From positions 920 to 9,011 of the forward strand of contig DEBI01000011.1 of NCBI GenBank assembly GCA_002348465.1: DNA of 8,092 bases. Direction: 5' to 3'. The DNA comes from Gemmatimonadales bacterium UBA2960. Lineage in GTDB: Bacteria > Gemmatimonadota > Gemmatimonadetes > Longimicrobiales > Gaopeijiaceae. Of the stretch, positions 1 to 6,847 are shown piece by piece; position 1 is the first letter of the stretch, and each line of letters opens with the position of its first letter. The position numbers and the translations under genes were made by a program. The notes under the pieces are model-generated. The model saw only the letters and a list, made by a program, of their open reading frames with translations. It was not told where the DNA came from and searched no databases.

Positions 1-1116
1 CTACGGTTTTATGGAGGCTTTTCATTTCGGTCAGATCATGAAGCCTCAGGTGTTTGGGCGGATTTTCCGGATAGTCTATTCCATCTTCCTGCGATAGAAC
101 TAGAGCGTGGCGACTCGGGGGACACTTGGCTTCGGGTGCGGGCTTTGGTCAAGAATGAGGAGAGGGACCAAGCCTTTCAGGGGCTTCGAGCAAAAGCGGA
201 GTTGCTTAGAGCTGAAATGACATCGAGAGCCTTTTTTTCTGGGGGACCAGAAAGAAAGCCTGGCTTCACCATAGCAACTGAGCGGGCGAAGTGGGAGGCG
301 GCAATTGATAGTTCGCTGCATGCAATACGAGCCGGATCTATCTCGAAAGCTGTGATGGCTCGTACCATGGACGTTGACTTTAGAGAAGGTGTGATTGATC
401 CCGTCGACGTGGTAGCAAAACTGTGGGAGATGAATCAGGGCAGTCACGTTTTTCTCTTCGAGCCCGTGCCAGGCTCGGCGATAGTGGGTGCGGCTCCGGA
501 GACTGTTGCAACTCTCAGAGATGGGGTTTTCCATGCCACTGCTGTCGCAGGATCGATCAGGCGAGGTAAATCGCAGAGCGAGCAGGCCAAGCTAGCGAAC
601 CAACTCTTAGCTTCGGATAAGGACCGAGCCGAGCAACAAATCGCTCTAGACGATATGGTGGCCCGGCTAGAAACTGTAGGGCACAACATTCGCACGGATC
701 CGCAACCGCACGTGCTGACGCTAGCCCGGATTCAGCATTTGGAAACTGAGATCCGGGCGTCTGTTCCATCTACTGTGGGCATACTGGATCTTGTTAGACT
801 GCTCCACCCAACCGCTGCGGTGTGCGGGCTGCCGCGAGATGCTGCGATGGCCTTCCTAGAGCGAGAGGAGCCTTTCGAGCGTGGATGGTATGCCGGGCCA
901 GTGGGTTGGTTCGACGCCGAGGGCAACGGAGTGTTCTGTCCAGCGCTTCGGATGGGGGTATCAAAAGACTCGGGATGGCGTCTCTTCGCTGGAGCGGGCA
1001 TCGTTGAAGGGTCAGTTCCTGCGCTGGAGTGGGAGGAAACCAGCATCAAGTTCGAACCGATGCTCGATGCACTTCGCGCAGCTGGTGCAGAACTGCATCT
1101 AGACAATCATTTTTAG
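1..1116 (+). CDS. menF: Isochorismate synthase MenF (5' partial)
   Basis: Chorismate-utilising enzyme that isomerises chorismate to isochorismate, the first committed step of menaquinone synthesis; cytoplasmic. The frame is open from base 1 with no stop, giving 371 residues. The GTG at 136 is an internal valine, because the residues before it already read as MenF (YGGFSF near residue 4, then a WADFP segment). Visible motifs, in fragment numbering: SKAVMAR 115-121 with K116 as the presumed catalytic base; GAAPE with E167 as the presumed catalytic acid; TAVAGSIRRG at 180-189; KDRAEQQ with E211, a presumed Mg ligand; QHLETEIRA; LHPTAAVCG; RGWYAGPVGW; FAGAGIVEGS; and EWEET 343-347, the second Mg-binding segment. 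V311 precedes F312 where relatives usually carry Glu or Asp. The stop is followed 26 nt later by menD, which favours MenF over anthranilate or salicylate synthases. The true N-terminus and promoter lie outside the window. Confidence 0.93.
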   Translation, partial: LRFYGGFSFRSDHEASGVWADFPDSLFHLPAIELERGDSGDTWLRVRALVKNEERDQAFQGLRAKAELLRAEMTSRAFFSGGPERKPGFTIATERAKWEAAIDSSLHAIRAGSISKAVMARTMDVDFREGVIDPVDVVAKLWEMNQGSHVFLFEPVPGSAIVGAAPETVATLRDGVFHATAVAGSIRRGKSQSEQAKLANQLLASDKDRAEQQIALDDMVARLETVGHNIRTDPQPHVLTLARIQHLETEIRASVPSTVGILDLVRLLHPTAAVCGLPRDAAMAFLEREEPFERGWYAGPVGWFDAEGNGVFCPALRMGVSKDSGWRLFAGAGIVEGSVPALEWEETSIKFEPMLDALRAAGAELHLDNHF

Positions 1117-1142
1117 CAATCCAACGCGTTGAGGCGTAACCC

Positions 1143-2924
1143 GTGACCGAATCGACTGCCAATACAGTGTGGGCTCGTAGTCTTGTGGACGAGTTAGCAC
1201 GTGCTGGTTTGCGCGAGGTTGTTATAGCGCCTGGATCGCGCTCGACTCCACTCGTGATGGCATGCGCGGCTGACGAGAGACTCAGGGTACGAGTGCATCT
1301 AGACGAGCGTGCTTGCGGTTTCTTCGCCCTAGGAGTCGGGAAGGCAACGGGACGTCCGGCAGCGATAATCACGACTTCTGGGACTGCCGTCGCCAACCTA
1401 TTTCCAGCAGTGGTAGAGGCCAGTCAGTCAGGAGTTCCTTTGATAGTGCTATCAGCGGATCGACCTAATCGATTGCGAGGGGCGGATGCCAACCAGGCGA
1501 TTGATCAGTATCAAATCTTTGGACGCTACCCCCGTGCGTTCTTCCAACTGTCAGAACCGATAATCGACTCCAGATCGCTTCGGCATTTAAGGAGTATCGC
1601 CGGACGTGCTTGGGACAAGTCTTGCGGATCTTCTAAGGGACCGGTGCATGTAAACGTCCCGTTCGACAAGCCACTCGAGCCCCAAGACTCAGCACATGAC
1701 CTGGTCGTTGAAGATCCGCTGGCATTCGAGGGTCGAGCAGACGGATCACCGATGGCGCGCATCGAGTCGACTCGTCCAGCCATCACTGAAGAGCAACTGG
1801 GGCAGCTCTTAAAATGCCTTGCCGGGAGAATCGGTGTGATCGTAGCTGGGCCATCAGAAGAGGCTTCTCTTCTTGGCCCCGCCGTAAGGCACTTCGCTTC
1901 CGTGACAGGGTTTCCTCTGCTTGCAGATCCCTTGAGTGGTGCTCGCTTCGGAGTCGGTGATGATCGGGTGATCGTTGGCTACGATCTCTTCTTGAGCGAT
2001 GCCCGCGTGCGCGAGCACTTGACCCCGGAGGTCGTGGTTCGCGTAGGTGCATCACCCACTTCTGCCTCTCTCCAAAGGTGGCTTTTCCAACACGCTGATG
2101 CAGAGCAATTGGTTATTGACGATGGTCCGAGGTGGAAGGACCATGGAGTAACTGCGACAACGTATTTCCGGGCGGATGCGGTCGACGCTCTTACCCGAAT
2201 GAGCTCGAAATGGCCCACGCACAGAAAGGAGCTATCAGAAGAGCCCTTCAGGTCCTGGGCTAGAGCGGATCGAGCGGCTCGAGAAGCTCTTTCGCCTATC
2301 TCTGAGGGTGAACTCGGTGAGGGTGCGGTGGCCGGGGCAACGCTGCGTGCTCTTCCGCACGGCGCAGCCTTAGTTGTTTCGAGTTCGATGCCGGTCCGGG
2401 ACCTCGACGCGTTTGCTGCTCTGCGCATGGAGCATGAGGCAGGGAAGAATATCCATGTCTTTGCAAATCGCGGTGCGAGCGGGATCGATGGCGTGGTGTC
2501 CACGGCTTTTGGAATCTCATCTCAGCATAGTGGACCGACTGTGCTACTGATAGGAGATGTTGCGTTCTTCCACGACCAGAATGGTTTTTTGTGGAGCCGG
2601 GAGGACGACGCACCATTAGTGATCGTTCTGGTGGATAACGATGGAGGAGCGATTTTCGGGATGCTTCCGATCTCTGATTTCGAACCTGACTTCACCAGGT
2701 ACTTTACGACGCCGCACGGTTTAGACCCCTCGCATACAGCTGCTGCGCACGGAGTCGAAACCATAGAGACTTCGGTCGAAGAACTTGAAGTAGAGGTCAA
2801 TAATGCCATCGCCACGGGTGGAACCCGATTGATCCGGGTACGCACCGATGGTGCTGAAGGACATCGTATGCGTACCCTGTCGAGGGATACAGTTATCGAG
2901 AAGGTGCTGGAGGTACTGAGTTAA
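1143..2924 (+). CDS. menD: SEPHCHC synthase MenD (2-succinyl-5-enolpyruvyl-6-hydroxy-3-cyclohexene-1-carboxylate synthase)
   Basis: ThDP- and Mg-dependent enzyme that decarboxylates 2-oxoglutarate and adds the succinyl-semialdehyde unit to isochorismate, the product of MenF. At 593 residues it is slightly longer than E. coli MenD (556). The N-terminal pyrimidine-binding domain has APGSRSTPL (29-37) and HLDERACGF (52-60); E55 is the Glu that activates ThDP, at the same number as in E. coli MenD. TTSGTAVANLFPAVVEA and SADRP follow, then ANQAIDQ near 116-122. The C-terminal pyrophosphate-binding domain has SSSMPVRDLD, NRGASGIDG, and the ThDP/Mg motif running from GD at 471-472 to N499 in DNDGGAIF. 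The start is GTG at 1143, with GAGG at 1131-1134 eight nt upstream. The stop TAA abuts the next start codon directly. All expected active-site motifs are present. Confidence 0.96.
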   Translation: MTESTANTVWARSLVDELARAGLREVVIAPGSRSTPLVMACAADERLRVRVHLDERACGFFALGVGKATGRPAAIITTSGTAVANLFPAVVEASQSGVPLIVLSADRPNRLRGADANQAIDQYQIFGRYPRAFFQLSEPIIDSRSLRHLRSIAGRAWDKSCGSSKGPVHVNVPFDKPLEPQDSAHDLVVEDPLAFEGRADGSPMARIESTRPAITEEQLGQLLKCLAGRIGVIVAGPSEEASLLGPAVRHFASVTGFPLLADPLSGARFGVGDDRVIVGYDLFLSDARVREHLTPEVVVRVGASPTSASLQRWLFQHADAEQLVIDDGPRWKDHGVTATTYFRADAVDALTRMSSKWPTHRKELSEEPFRSWARADRAAREALSPISEGELGEGAVAGATLRALPHGAALVVSSSMPVRDLDAFAALRMEHEAGKNIHVFANRGASGIDGVVSTAFGISSQHSGPTVLLIGDVAFFHDQNGFLWSREDDAPLVIVLVDNDGGAIFGMLPISDFEPDFTRYFTTPHGLDPSHTAAAHGVETIETSVEELEVEVNNAIATGGTRLIRVRTDGAEGHRMRTLSRDTVIEKVLEVLS

Positions 2925-3590
2925 GTGGTCGACTGTTCGTGGGTCCGCCGTCTTGTGTTGCTGACTAGTGTTCTGGTCATTGTTGCATGCGCGGGTCCTA
3001 ATACCGCTCTATACAAACCGAAGCTTGATGATCTGACTGCTCAGGCTCCGGATTCATTCCTCGTAGATATTCAGACAAGCGAGGGGGCTATTACGGTGAA
3101 GATGAGACGGCATTGGTCACCACTCGCTGTGGATCGGGTTTGGCACCTAGTAGAAAATAATTTCTATGCGGGTGCCCGTTTTTACCGGATGATCGATGGG
3201 TTTGTCGCGCAATGGGGATACTCGGGAGAGCCCGTGCGTGATTCAGTGTGGCGTGACCATCCCTTGGATGACGAGCCAGTCATCGGAAGTAATCTCCAAG
3301 GCACGGTAAGCTTCGCTCGAGGTGGCCCGAGTACTCGATCATTTCAGCTATACATCAATTTAGCCGATAACGAGCGGCTTGATGTGCTTGCATCCGGAGG
3401 TGTCGTAGGGTATCCGCCGGTCGGCGAGATTGTAGAGGGCGTCGAGGTCCCGATGGGCTTCTATGGTGCGTATGCGGATCGCACGCCGAGTCAGGATTCG
3501 ATTCGAGTGCAGGGGAATGACTATCTTAGACGCGAGTATCCACAGCTGGACTCGATCATTACGACGCGAATCATAGGGAGCTGGCGCTGA
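2925..3590 (+). CDS. Cyclophilin-type peptidyl-prolyl cis-trans isomerase, predicted lipoprotein
   Basis: Predicted proline isomerase that would help proteins fold outside the cytoplasm. The 221-residue product begins with two Arg, a hydrophobic stretch (10-20) and a lipobox-like IVAC, so C22 is the likely lipidated residue. Ala at +2 would allow outer-membrane sorting. The cyclophilin domain runs from about 45 to 172. FYRMIDGFVAQ holds R88, F93 and Q96, matching human CypA R55, F60 and Q63, and FQLYIN keeps Q141 (CypA Q111). The CypA GGD after the Gln is WGY here, and positions equivalent to W121 and H126 are not retained. The C-terminal block (GNDYLRREYPQLDSI, 197-211) is typical of a bacterial subfamily of these isomerases. 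The start is GTG at 2925, directly after the menD stop, with GGAGG at 2909-2913 at a rather long 11-nt spacing. It sits inside the men operon but has no known catalytic role there. Confidence 0.85.
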   Translation: MVDCSWVRRLVLLTSVLVIVACAGPNTALYKPKLDDLTAQAPDSFLVDIQTSEGAITVKMRRHWSPLAVDRVWHLVENNFYAGARFYRMIDGFVAQWGYSGEPVRDSVWRDHPLDDEPVIGSNLQGTVSFARGGPSTRSFQLYINLADNERLDVLASGGVVGYPPVGEIVEGVEVPMGFYGAYADRTPSQDSIRVQGNDYLRREYPQLDSIITTRIIGSWR

Positions 3591-3594
3591 CTTC

Positions 3595-4500
3595 GTGAGT
3601 ATGATGGCAACGTCTTTGAAGGGGCGCGTACAGGCATGGAGCATAGCAGTCCGCCCCAAGACTCTTACAGCCGCGGTTGCTCCAGTTGCCGTGGGGGCCG
3701 GCCTCGCCATTCACGATGGTGTTTTTGTGGCTCTTCCTGCCGTAGCCGCACTGGTGGGAGCGTTGCTGATTCAGATTGGGACCAATCTAGGGAATGACTA
3801 CTACGACTTCGTGCGCGGTGGAGATGACGTAAATCGTGTAGGTCCGACCCGGGTGACTCAGGCCGGGATCATCGCGCCCGAAGAAGTCAGGAGGGCAATG
3901 TTCATCGCACTGTCCTTTGCCATGCTAGTCGGCGTGTACCTCGTGGTGGTTGCGGGATGGCCGATTTTTTTGATCGGCATGGCCTCGGTAATCTGCGCGG
4001 TGGCCTATACCGGTGGCCCTTTGCCTTTGGCGTACCATGGGCTTGGGGACATATTCGTTTTCTTGTTCTTTGGTCTTATTGCTGTTGCCGGCACCTACTA
4101 TGTGCAGGCACTGTCTTGGTCCCCTGATGCGTTGCTTGCGGGAGCGGGCTTAGGTGCCCTCAGCACCGCGATTCTAGTGATGAACAATCTGCGCGATCTT
4201 CGGACCGACAAACGCGCGGGCAAGCGGACCTTGGCTGTGCGCATTGGTGTGGCGGGTACGCGTGCAGAACTCGTTTGTTTGATTGTCTGCGGGACCCTCG
4301 TCCCAGTAATCGGCTGGAAGGTCTATGGATGGCCGACGGCATCGTTGTTTTCTCTCGTTGCGCTTCCACTGGCCATGTCACCGCTTCGTGCGGCCTTTCG
4401 CTACAGAGACCCTTCTGAGTTGATTCCTGCTCTGGGTCAGACTGCGCGGGTAGTGATCGTCTATGGGGCGGCTCTAGCCTTGGGCCTAGCTCTGGGCTGA
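3595..4500 (+). CDS. menA: 1,4-dihydroxy-2-naphthoate polyprenyltransferase MenA
   Basis: Integral membrane prenyltransferase of the UbiA superfamily. It attaches the polyprenyl tail to 1,4-dihydroxy-2-naphthoate with loss of CO2, giving demethylmenaquinone. It has 301 residues, normal for the family, and several hydrophobic segments. RPKTL at 20-24 opens the first helix. The first Asp-rich motif is NDYYDF (67-72), followed by GPTRVTQAG, a MenA-type loop. YTGGPLPLAYHGLGD (138-152) is typical of MenA rather than UbiA. The second Asp-rich motif is NNLRDLRTDKRAGKR (197-211). The C-terminus reads ALGQTARVV then a final hydrophobic helix. The start is uncertain among GTG 3595, ATG 3601 and ATG 3604. 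GTG 3595 is preferred because AGGGAG at 3575-3580 is already 14 nt away and the other two are farther. It lies 4 nt after the isomerase stop, so it is probably translationally coupled. Confidence 0.95.
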   Translation: MSMMATSLKGRVQAWSIAVRPKTLTAAVAPVAVGAGLAIHDGVFVALPAVAALVGALLIQIGTNLGNDYYDFVRGGDDVNRVGPTRVTQAGIIAPEEVRRAMFIALSFAMLVGVYLVVVAGWPIFLIGMASVICAVAYTGGPLPLAYHGLGDIFVFLFFGLIAVAGTYYVQALSWSPDALLAGAGLGALSTAILVMNNLRDLRTDKRAGKRTLAVRIGVAGTRAELVCLIVCGTLVPVIGWKVYGWPTASLFSLVALPLAMSPLRAAFRYRDPSELIPALGQTARVVIVYGAALALGLALG

Positions 4501-4506
4501 TTCGAT

Positions 4507-5811
4507 ATGACCCTTCTGAGTCGTTCGCCGCTGTCTCCGGAAGCTCTGCTGATCTCCTCGGGTTCCGAATGGTTTTCACTCGCGGAGATCACTGATCGAG
4601 TAGAGACTCGAGCCCGAGTGTTGCGCGAGGTTAGGGAGTCGTCATCTGCTAACGGATTGGTCCATACGTTCGAGGTTGAACCTGATGTGGAAGGTGTAGT
4701 CGAATTGTTGGCTACGTGGCGGGCGGGCTTCATCGCGGCACCGCTGAATCCCAGATTGAGTGAGGCCGCGAGAGACGAGGCCCGTAAATCTCTTGCTATA
4801 GGCAATCCTCCTGAGGGGACCTGTTCGATACTGTGGACGTCAGGTACTTCGGGTCGTCCTCGTGGTGTCGCCCTGTCTTGGGAGAATTTCGAGGCAAATG
4901 CTCAGGGGTCGGCAGCGAGATTGTCGCTGTGTCGAGAGGACGTATGGATGGCGTCCCTCTCTCTGGCGCATATCGGTGGACTAGCACTGATAACTCGTTC
5001 GATTTTGCTTGGAAACCGACTTCTTGCCCCAGGGAAGTTCAATGTTTCTGACACGGTCACTCTTCTGGAAGATGAAGAAGGGCCGACCCACATGTCACTT
5101 GTCCCGACGCAGTTGCACCGCCTCCTAGACGAGTGGGGTACGAGGAGCACACCCCAACGTTTGAAGTGTGTTTTGGTCGGTGGAGCCCACGCACCACTTG
5201 GCTTGGTCAATAGGGCCGTAGACTCGGGATGGCCGATTGCATTGACCTATGGCGCCACCGAGATGAGTTCTCAGATAGCCACCGCTGGACCTGAGGAGGT
5301 TCGGGCCGGCAGGAGAGATGTGGGATGTCCGCTGCAGGGGGTCGAGGTGCGGGTTTCCCATGATGGTGAACTTATGACGAGGGGTGCTACGAGAGCTCTT
5401 GGTTACGTTGGAAACGAAGTTGAGAAATTAGCGGACGGGGAGGGTTGGTACAGAACAGGTGATATGGGAGTAATCGAAGAGGGTGGACGACTTTCTATTA
5501 CTGGGCGTCGCATAGATCGGATTGTGACTGGTGGCGTCACAATCGATGCGATTGAGGTTGAAGAGCGCCTTCGGTTGCATCCGGCTGTAACCGATATATG
5601 CGTTGTCGGGGTCCCTGATGAAGTGTGGGGGGAGCGCGTCGCAGCTTGGATTGAACCGGTGGTTAGTAACCTTGACCTAGACGAATTTGAATCTTGGGTT
5701 GCTAACGAGATGTCAGCGGCGAGTCGTCCGCGAATGTGGAAGGTTGGTGACGTACTCCCTCGGAATGCCAACGGCAAAGTCGACAGGGCACGGGTGCGGT
5801 CGGCTTTCTGA
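4507..5811 (+). CDS. menE: o-Succinylbenzoate-CoA ligase MenE
   Basis: Adenylate-forming (ANL superfamily) enzyme that converts o-succinylbenzoate, ATP and CoA to OSB-CoA, the substrate of MenB. It has 434 residues, near the usual MenE length and shorter than generic acyl-CoA synthetases. The P-loop is TSGTSGRPRG (111-120), with Arg where many relatives have Lys. SLAHIGGLA (152-160) is a MenE-like segment. Also present are YGATEM (248-253, A5), YRTGD (315-319, A7), the hinge and A8 stretch GRRIDRIVTGGVTIDAIEVE (333-352), and NANGKVDR (420-427) with K424 as the presumed catalytic lysine of the adenylation half-reaction. The ATG is 6 nt after the menA stop, with no clear Shine-Dalgarno, suggesting coupling to menA. 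Substrate specificity is inferred from length, motifs and operon context. It is the last gene of the + strand operon and converges on the beta-barrel gene. Confidence 0.93.
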   Translation: MTLLSRSPLSPEALLISSGSEWFSLAEITDRVETRARVLREVRESSSANGLVHTFEVEPDVEGVVELLATWRAGFIAAPLNPRLSEAARDEARKSLAIGNPPEGTCSILWTSGTSGRPRGVALSWENFEANAQGSAARLSLCREDVWMASLSLAHIGGLALITRSILLGNRLLAPGKFNVSDTVTLLEDEEGPTHMSLVPTQLHRLLDEWGTRSTPQRLKCVLVGGAHAPLGLVNRAVDSGWPIALTYGATEMSSQIATAGPEEVRAGRRDVGCPLQGVEVRVSHDGELMTRGATRALGYVGNEVEKLADGEGWYRTGDMGVIEEGGRLSITGRRIDRIVTGGVTIDAIEVEERLRLHPAVTDICVVGVPDEVWGERVAAWIEPVVSNLDLDEFESWVANEMSAASRPRMWKVGDVLPRNANGKVDRARVRSAF

Positions 5812-5836
5812 AAAAGTCGTATATGGCGAGCCACTC

Positions 5837-5931
5837 CTTAAGGCTTGGTGACCAATTTGTCAGAAAGGGTTCTCGGAGAAAACGCTTCGGTTTCGCATCA
5901 TCGGAAGGCGAAGCTCACACCAAGCCTGAAG
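5837..5931. repeat. Long-range inverted repeat between convergent gene ends (possible bidirectional terminator)
   Basis: AGGCTTGGTG (5841-5850) is the exact reverse complement of CACCAAGCCT (5918-5927). After one mismatch, CTT (5837-5839) also pairs with AAG (5929-5931), so 13 of 14 positions match. Within the 67-nt interval a second pair, GCTTCG (5884-5889) and CGAAGC (5909-5914), can form. The right arm lies in the last codons of the - strand beta-barrel gene, and the left arm in the 86-nt gap after menE. No T-run follows either arm, so it is not a classic intrinsic terminator. A role in ending convergent transcripts is inference. Confidence 0.4.
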
Positions 5932-6659
5932 CTCATCAGGTCCGCGTCCGACGTATTAGGGTAGAGGGCTATTGAGCCGTCTCGTTCGTCGACCACATCA
6001 CCTTCTGTGAGGTATGTCGCTACTTGGTTATCTGCCTTATGAACACCTACGTCGATAAGTGTTCGTTGACCGACCCGGAAGCGAAATCCGCCTCCGAAAC
6101 GCCATCCGAGTACGGTATCAGAATAGTTGGTAGTATGCATGTAAGATCCATAACCATCGTTGTCGTCTAGCTGAGACGATGTGACGAAGTAGGATACGCT
6201 TGCTCCCGCGTGCACGTACGGTTCGAAGTCACCACTAGCGAGGACGATCTCTGGTCCTACGCTTCCATAAAGGATGGAATTTGTCGTAGTGACATTCGAT
6301 CCCGATGCCACTCGGCATGTGAATCTGCAGTACCCGTAGAAGAGCTCCTCCCAGCCGTATACGACGGCGCCAAGGTCGACTCTCATGCGTAGATGGCCAT
6401 CGGCGGCCATCGGTGCACCGACTGATAATTCAAGACCGAATCCTTGGTCAACCAGCGTTGCCATTTCACCTACCGGGGTGGCTGCGACGAAATTGATACC
6501 CCAGAATCCGCCTGGTCCGGAATTATCAATCTCGATTGCAGCCGGGACGCGATTTTCGGGCTGCATTAAATTTGGCCTACTTTTTTTCTGAGCTTCGAGT
6601 CCGGTTGCAAAGACTGTCAAGGCAGTGACAGCTATGGCTGCGTATCTCGTGTGCCGCAT
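5898..6659 (-). CDS. Outer-membrane beta-barrel protein, secreted precursor (function unknown)
   Basis: Predicted 253-residue outer-membrane protein of unknown function. The N-terminus (MRHTRY, then a hydrophobic run to about residue 20) is a Sec signal peptide, with likely cleavage after LEA at 21-23. The mature part alternates polar and hydrophobic residues rich in Gly, Tyr and Phe, e.g. FEPYVHAGASVSYFV and WRFGGGFRFRVG, and ends SFRLGVSFAFR, an aromatic terminal strand as barrel-assembly signals have. C111 and C115 (YCRFTC) could form a disulfide in an early loop. The TTTNSILYGSVGPE and HTTNYSD segments recall small barrel proteins I associate with Gemmatimonadota. The start at 6659 is chosen because GGAGG lies 5 nt upstream and the signal peptide begins there. 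The same frame stays open to an ATG at 6752, but those 31 extra residues would bury the signal. It could be a porin-like, adhesive or structural barrel. Confidence 0.8.
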   Translation of the reverse strand: MRHTRYAAIAVTALTVFATGLEAQKKSRPNLMQPENRVPAAIEIDNSGPGGFWGINFVAATPVGEMATLVDQGFGLELSVGAPMAADGHLRMRVDLGAVVYGWEELFYGYCRFTCRVASGSNVTTTNSILYGSVGPEIVLASGDFEPYVHAGASVSYFVTSSQLDDNDGYGSYMHTTNYSDTVLGWRFGGGFRFRVGQRTLIDVGVHKADNQVATYLTEGDVVDERDGSIALYPNTSDADLMSFRLGVSFAFR

Positions 6660-6663
6660 GACG

Positions 6664-6669
6664 CCCTCC
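6664..6669 (-). promoter_or_regulatory. Shine-Dalgarno that sets the beta-barrel gene start
   Basis: On the - strand this reads GGAGGG and ends 4 nt before the ATG at 6659-6657. It decides the start in favour of the signal-peptide methionine. The upstream in-frame ATG at 6671-6669 overlaps this site, and the ATG at 6752 has no comparable element placed for it. Confidence 0.7.
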
Positions 6670-6715
6670 ATACCTTCCGTTCTCCAATTGTCACGTATGT
6701 AAGGGGCAAGGGGTG

Positions 6716-6721
6716 TGCCAA
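6716..6721 (-). promoter_or_regulatory. Weak -35-like element upstream of the beta-barrel gene
   Basis: On the - strand TTGGCA matches 5 of 6 positions of the sigma70 -35 consensus and lies about 57 nt before the ATG. A convincing -10 is missing: the segment 17 nt downstream reads ATACGT. This is a weak candidate, and the promoter consensus of this organism is unknown. Confidence 0.2.
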
Positions 6722-6750
6722 ACGCACGTGTTTCCACAAATGCTTTGAGC

Positions 6751-6773
6751 ACAGTAACTTATGGGATTACTGT
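6751..6773. repeat. 7-bp perfect inverted repeat, candidate operator overlapping a weak promoter
   Basis: ACAGTAA (6751-6757) and TTACTGT (6767-6773) are exact reverse complements separated by 9 nt, so the half-site centres are 16 bp apart. On the + strand TTGAGC (6745-6750) and TACTGT (6768-6773) have a 17-nt spacer and could be a poor -35/-10 pair. If so, the repeat covers the spacer and -10. It lies between two divergent genes, which suits a dimeric regulator, but no regulator gene is in the window. Confidence 0.4.
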
Positions 6774-6793
6774 TCGGCGGTGAGGAGCATGAC

Positions 6794-6813
6794 GTGTCCT
6801 CTATCGAGGACGC
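6794..6813. repeat. Short GC-rich hairpin
   Basis: GTCCTC (6796-6801) pairs exactly with GAGGAC (6806-6811) around a 4-nt TATC loop. One G-T and one G-C pair (6794-6795 with 6812-6813) extend the stem to 8 pairs. No T-run follows on either strand, so it does not look like an intrinsic terminator. If transcription of the transport genes starts near 6780, it would fall at the 5' end of the leader RNA. Confidence 0.4.
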
Positions 6814-6847
6814 CAGGGTGACCTAATGCGCTGGCGTAGTTCTGGAC

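Noticed and set aside
1979..2503. 174-codon open frame on the - strand inside menD
   Set aside because: It is antisense to a fully conserved menD, has low-complexity Ser/Arg/Ala composition and shows no family motif or plausible ribosome site.
5403..5834. 143-codon - strand open frame under menE
   Set aside because: It is antisense to conserved MenE motifs and rich in Ser, Thr and Arg, as expected of a shadow frame.
5812..5897. Classic rho-independent terminator after menE
   Set aside because: Only weak short stems were found near the stop and none is followed by a T-run. The long-range repeat is reported instead as an uncertain structure.
6701..6714. Tandem AAGGGGC/AAGGGGT direct repeat
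   Set aside because: Two copies of a 6-base core in a purine-rich stretch are too short to claim as a regulatory repeat.
6660..6752. N-terminal extension of the beta-barrel gene to ATG 6752
   Set aside because: The extra 31 residues precede a clear signal peptide that has its own Shine-Dalgarno, so they are most likely untranslated leader.
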